Below the pieces are notes generated by a model, which worked only from the letters and a program-made list of their open reading frames with translations, did no database searches and was not told the DNA's origin. From Polaribacter pacificus (GTDB lineage Bacteria; Bacteroidota; Bacteroidia; Flavobacteriales; Flavobacteriaceae): a DNA stretch of 64,000 nucleotides. The position numbers and the translations under genes are program-made. Of the stretch, positions 62,935 through 64,000 are shown piece after piece (position 1 is the stretch's first letter; every line of letters starts with the position of its first letter). The stretch covers positions 2,232,001-2,296,000 of the forward strand of contig NZ_CP150664.1 of assembly GCF_038024035.1 (NCBI RefSeq), in the 5' to 3' direction.

Positions 62935-63132
62935 ATGAATCAAAAAAGAGCTTGCATATACCCAAAGGACATTCAGCGTATTACAGGGCGCAGTGAACGT
63001 TATGGGCGAAAGCTTTTAAATGATATAAAAAGTTTTTTGGATAAAGAACCTCATCAATTTATAACTGTAGATGAATTTTCTGAATACTCTGGAATTCAAT
63101 TAGATATAGTAAATAAGTATATTAGAGATTAA
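62935..63132 (+). CDS. Small helix-turn-helix-like protein near attR
   Basis: 65 aa, basic, with CIYPKDIQRITGRSERYGRK and FITVDEFSEYSGIQLDIVNK. Looks like a short DNA-binding protein. Its gene ends 19 bp before the right arm-type repeat and 87 bp before attR, so it could act on element excision. Function inferred from position. Confidence 0.55.
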   Translation: MNQKRACIYPKDIQRITGRSERYGRKLLNDIKSFLDKEPHQFITVDEFSEYSGIQLDIVNKYIRD

Positions 63133-63150
63133 ATTTTAAGGGACTAATTA

Positions 63151-63159
63151 GGTGTCAGT
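63151..63159 (-). promoter_or_regulatory. Putative integrase arm-type site (right)
   Basis: GGTGTCAGT, reverse complement of ACTGACACC. The flanking CTAATTA also matches the left copy (ACTGACACC followed by GAATTA). Confidence 0.55.
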
Positions 63160-63218
63160 AAAAATTCATATATTTGGAAACATAGATAAATACAGGGTTT
63201 ATGGGAATTGTGTTAGTT

Positions 63219-63231
63219 CCTTCCTCTCTGC
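63219..63231 (+). repeat. attR core (13-bp direct repeat)
   Basis: CCTTCCTCTCTGC, identical to the tRNA-Ser 3' end at 23718-23730; marks the right boundary of the element. Confidence 0.85.
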
Positions 63232-63239
63232 GAATAAAT

Positions 63240-63298
63240 AAAACACCCAAACGTTAAATCAAGTTTACTTGAATTTATAAGTTTGGGTGTTTTATTTT
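63240..63298 (+). terminator. Displaced chromosomal terminator of tRNA-Ser
   Basis: AAAACACCCAAAC (63240-63252) pairs with GTTTGGGTGTTTT (63281-63293), then T residues. It sits 9 nt after attR, the position of a tRNA terminator before integration. Confidence 0.7.
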
Positions 63299-63766
63299 CA
63301 AAACGTAGTTTTGAGGGATCAGCGCAGCTAATCCCACTACTTACTCTTTGAATACGAACTTAAGTTTACTTGAATTTATAAGTTTGGGTGTTTTATTTTC
63401 AAGACGTAGTTTTGAGGGATCAGCGCAGCTAATCCCTATTATTTATCCTTCGAATATCAGGTTGTGTTTACTTGAATTTATAAGTTTGGGTATTTTATTT
63501 TCAAAACGTAGTTTTGAGGGATCAGTGCAGCTAATCCCACTACTTACTCTTTGAATACGAACTTAAGTTTACTTGAATTTATAAGTTTGGGTGTTTTGTT
63601 TTCAAAACGCAGTTTTGAGGGATCAGCGCAGCTAATCCCGCTACTTACTCTTTGAATACGAACTTAAGTTTACTTGAATTTATAAGTTTGGGTGTTTTAT
63701 TTTCAAAACGCAGTTTTGAGGGATCAGCGCAGCTAATCCTTACTACTTATCCTTCGAATATCAGAT
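63261..63766. repeat. Five tandem 101-bp repeats
   Basis: Unit begins AAGTTTACTTGAATTTATAA; starts at 63261, 63362, 63464, 63565 and 63666 (periods 101, 102, 101, 101). Each unit contains GTTTGGGTGTTTT and a small GGGAT/ATCCC hairpin. Copies differ by a few substitutions. The first copy forms the loop and right arm of the preceding terminator. A frame through the repeats is not a gene. Confidence 0.85.
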
Positions 63767-63964
63767 TTATTTGAATAGATAAATCCAATTTGGACAGTAC
63801 TCAGTATGACAATAGCACAACTTAGAGCCAAATTAAATAAAAGAAGCTGACAACGGAAATATAAAAACATTCCTAAAATTTACAGAAAAATAAAATCAAA
63901 CCTTCAAAGGCATCTTATTCAGTATTTATTCGTTAATTTAAGGGCTTAAGCACACCAAGGCCCT
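63767..63964. other. Intergenic region, no gene seen
   Basis: A/T-rich sequence after the tandem repeats, with only a very short frame (14 codons from 63807). No promoter recognised with confidence. Confidence 0.3.
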
Positions 63965-64000
63965 ATGAAAAAACGTATCAGATTTTATAACTTCTTAATA
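63965..64000 (+). CDS. Possible start of a further gene (3' end outside window)
   Basis: ATG at 63965 opens MKKRIRFYNFLI to the window edge, the start of what could be a signal peptide. Only 12 codons are visible. Confidence 0.25.
   Translation, partial: MKKRIRFYNFLI

Larger units (their letters stand above)
23718..63231. mobile_element. 39.5-kb tRNA-Ser-integrated metal-resistance island
   Basis: Bounded by a 13-bp direct repeat of the tRNA-Ser 3' end, with a tyrosine integrase gene as the first gene inside attL, and ACTGACACC repeats at both ends. It contains RteC, an excisionase-like protein, a replication initiator/DnaC-like pair, two metal-efflux modules, defence-like remnants and a right-end cassette. 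I see no relaxase, coupling protein or conjugation genes, so it may depend on another element for transfer. Confidence 0.88.

Noticed and set aside
23718..63231. Self-transmissible ICE
   Set aside because: RteC and integrase suggest it, but no relaxase, VirB4/TraG-like ATPase or coupling protein was found in the window.
63348..63554. Open frame of 68 codons
   Set aside because: It runs through the 101-bp tandem repeats and the protein itself is a repeat of the unit; no start context.
63261..63766. CRISPR array
   Set aside because: Units are 101 bp and nearly identical along their whole length, with no unique spacers and no cas genes.
63807..63851. 14-codon frame after the repeats
   Set aside because: Too short and without context to call a gene.

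Overview
The window looks like a Flavobacteriaceae (Bacteroidota) chromosome. It is AT-rich, its promoters use TAnnTTTG-type -7 elements, and it carries a type IX secretion sorting domain, a DnaE with a fused exonuclease domain, DUF6660 and HYC_CC_PP proteins, RteC and a Bacteroidota-type tyrosine integrase. No species can be named from the sequence alone.

Layout. (1) 1-23.7 kb is conserved chromosome: the end of an aromatic amino acid operon (aminotransferase, tyrA, DAHP synthase-chorismate mutase), rsgA-dtd, a YceI lipoprotein, an Lrp regulator divergent from a Cys/Met gamma-lyase-type gene, nhaC with a GNAT gene, a putative porin, rnhB, a nucleoid-associated protein, lipB, a secreted metalloprotease, dnaE and rpsP-rimM, ending in tRNA-Ser(GGA). 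(2) 23,718-63,231 is a 39.5-kb integrated element. A 13-bp repeat of the tRNA 3' end bounds it, the integrase gene lies next to attL, and a 9-bp repeat (ACTGACACC) occurs twice at the left end and once, inverted, at the right end. (3) 63.2-64.0 kb is chromosome again: a hairpin that is probably the displaced tRNA terminator, five tandem 101-bp repeats, and possibly the start of another gene.

Inside the element. 25.3-34.6 kb is a zinc/cobalt/cadmium-type module: DUF6660 protein, CzcA pump fused to an outer-membrane factor, CzcB adaptor, PII-like protein, Fur-family regulator, DUF3703 protein and P-type ATPase. Its two transcription units share a 16-nt motif placed alike relative to the -7 element, a likely operator for the Fur protein. 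34.7-54.0 kb is a copper/silver-type module: HYC_CC_PP protein, CusA, TolC, an AraC regulator with an HMA-like metal-binding N-terminus, a multicopper oxidase fused to a CopB-like barrel, DUF3347 and haem-binding proteins, a K+-channel-like protein, a universal stress protein, a permease with a Met-rich tail, CopA ATPase, CDF-like transporter, CusB adaptor and HMA lipoprotein. Together these would pump metal out of cytoplasm and periplasm, oxidise Cu(I) and chelate it in the periplasm. 54.0-56.8 kb is maintenance: RteC, an excisionase-like HTH protein, and a replication initiator-like/DnaC-like pair. No relaxase or conjugation genes are seen, so this is a mobilizable or passive island, not a self-transmissible ICE. 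56.8-61.1 kb holds defence-like genes, partly decayed: sce7726 with a truncated sce7725, an unknown gene, a 5'-truncated RES toxin domain and a HEPN-like protein. 61.1-62.7 kb is a compact leftward cassette (a 251-aa protein, DUF5675, two small membrane proteins) that looks like a lysis or release unit and is my best candidate for an undescribed system.
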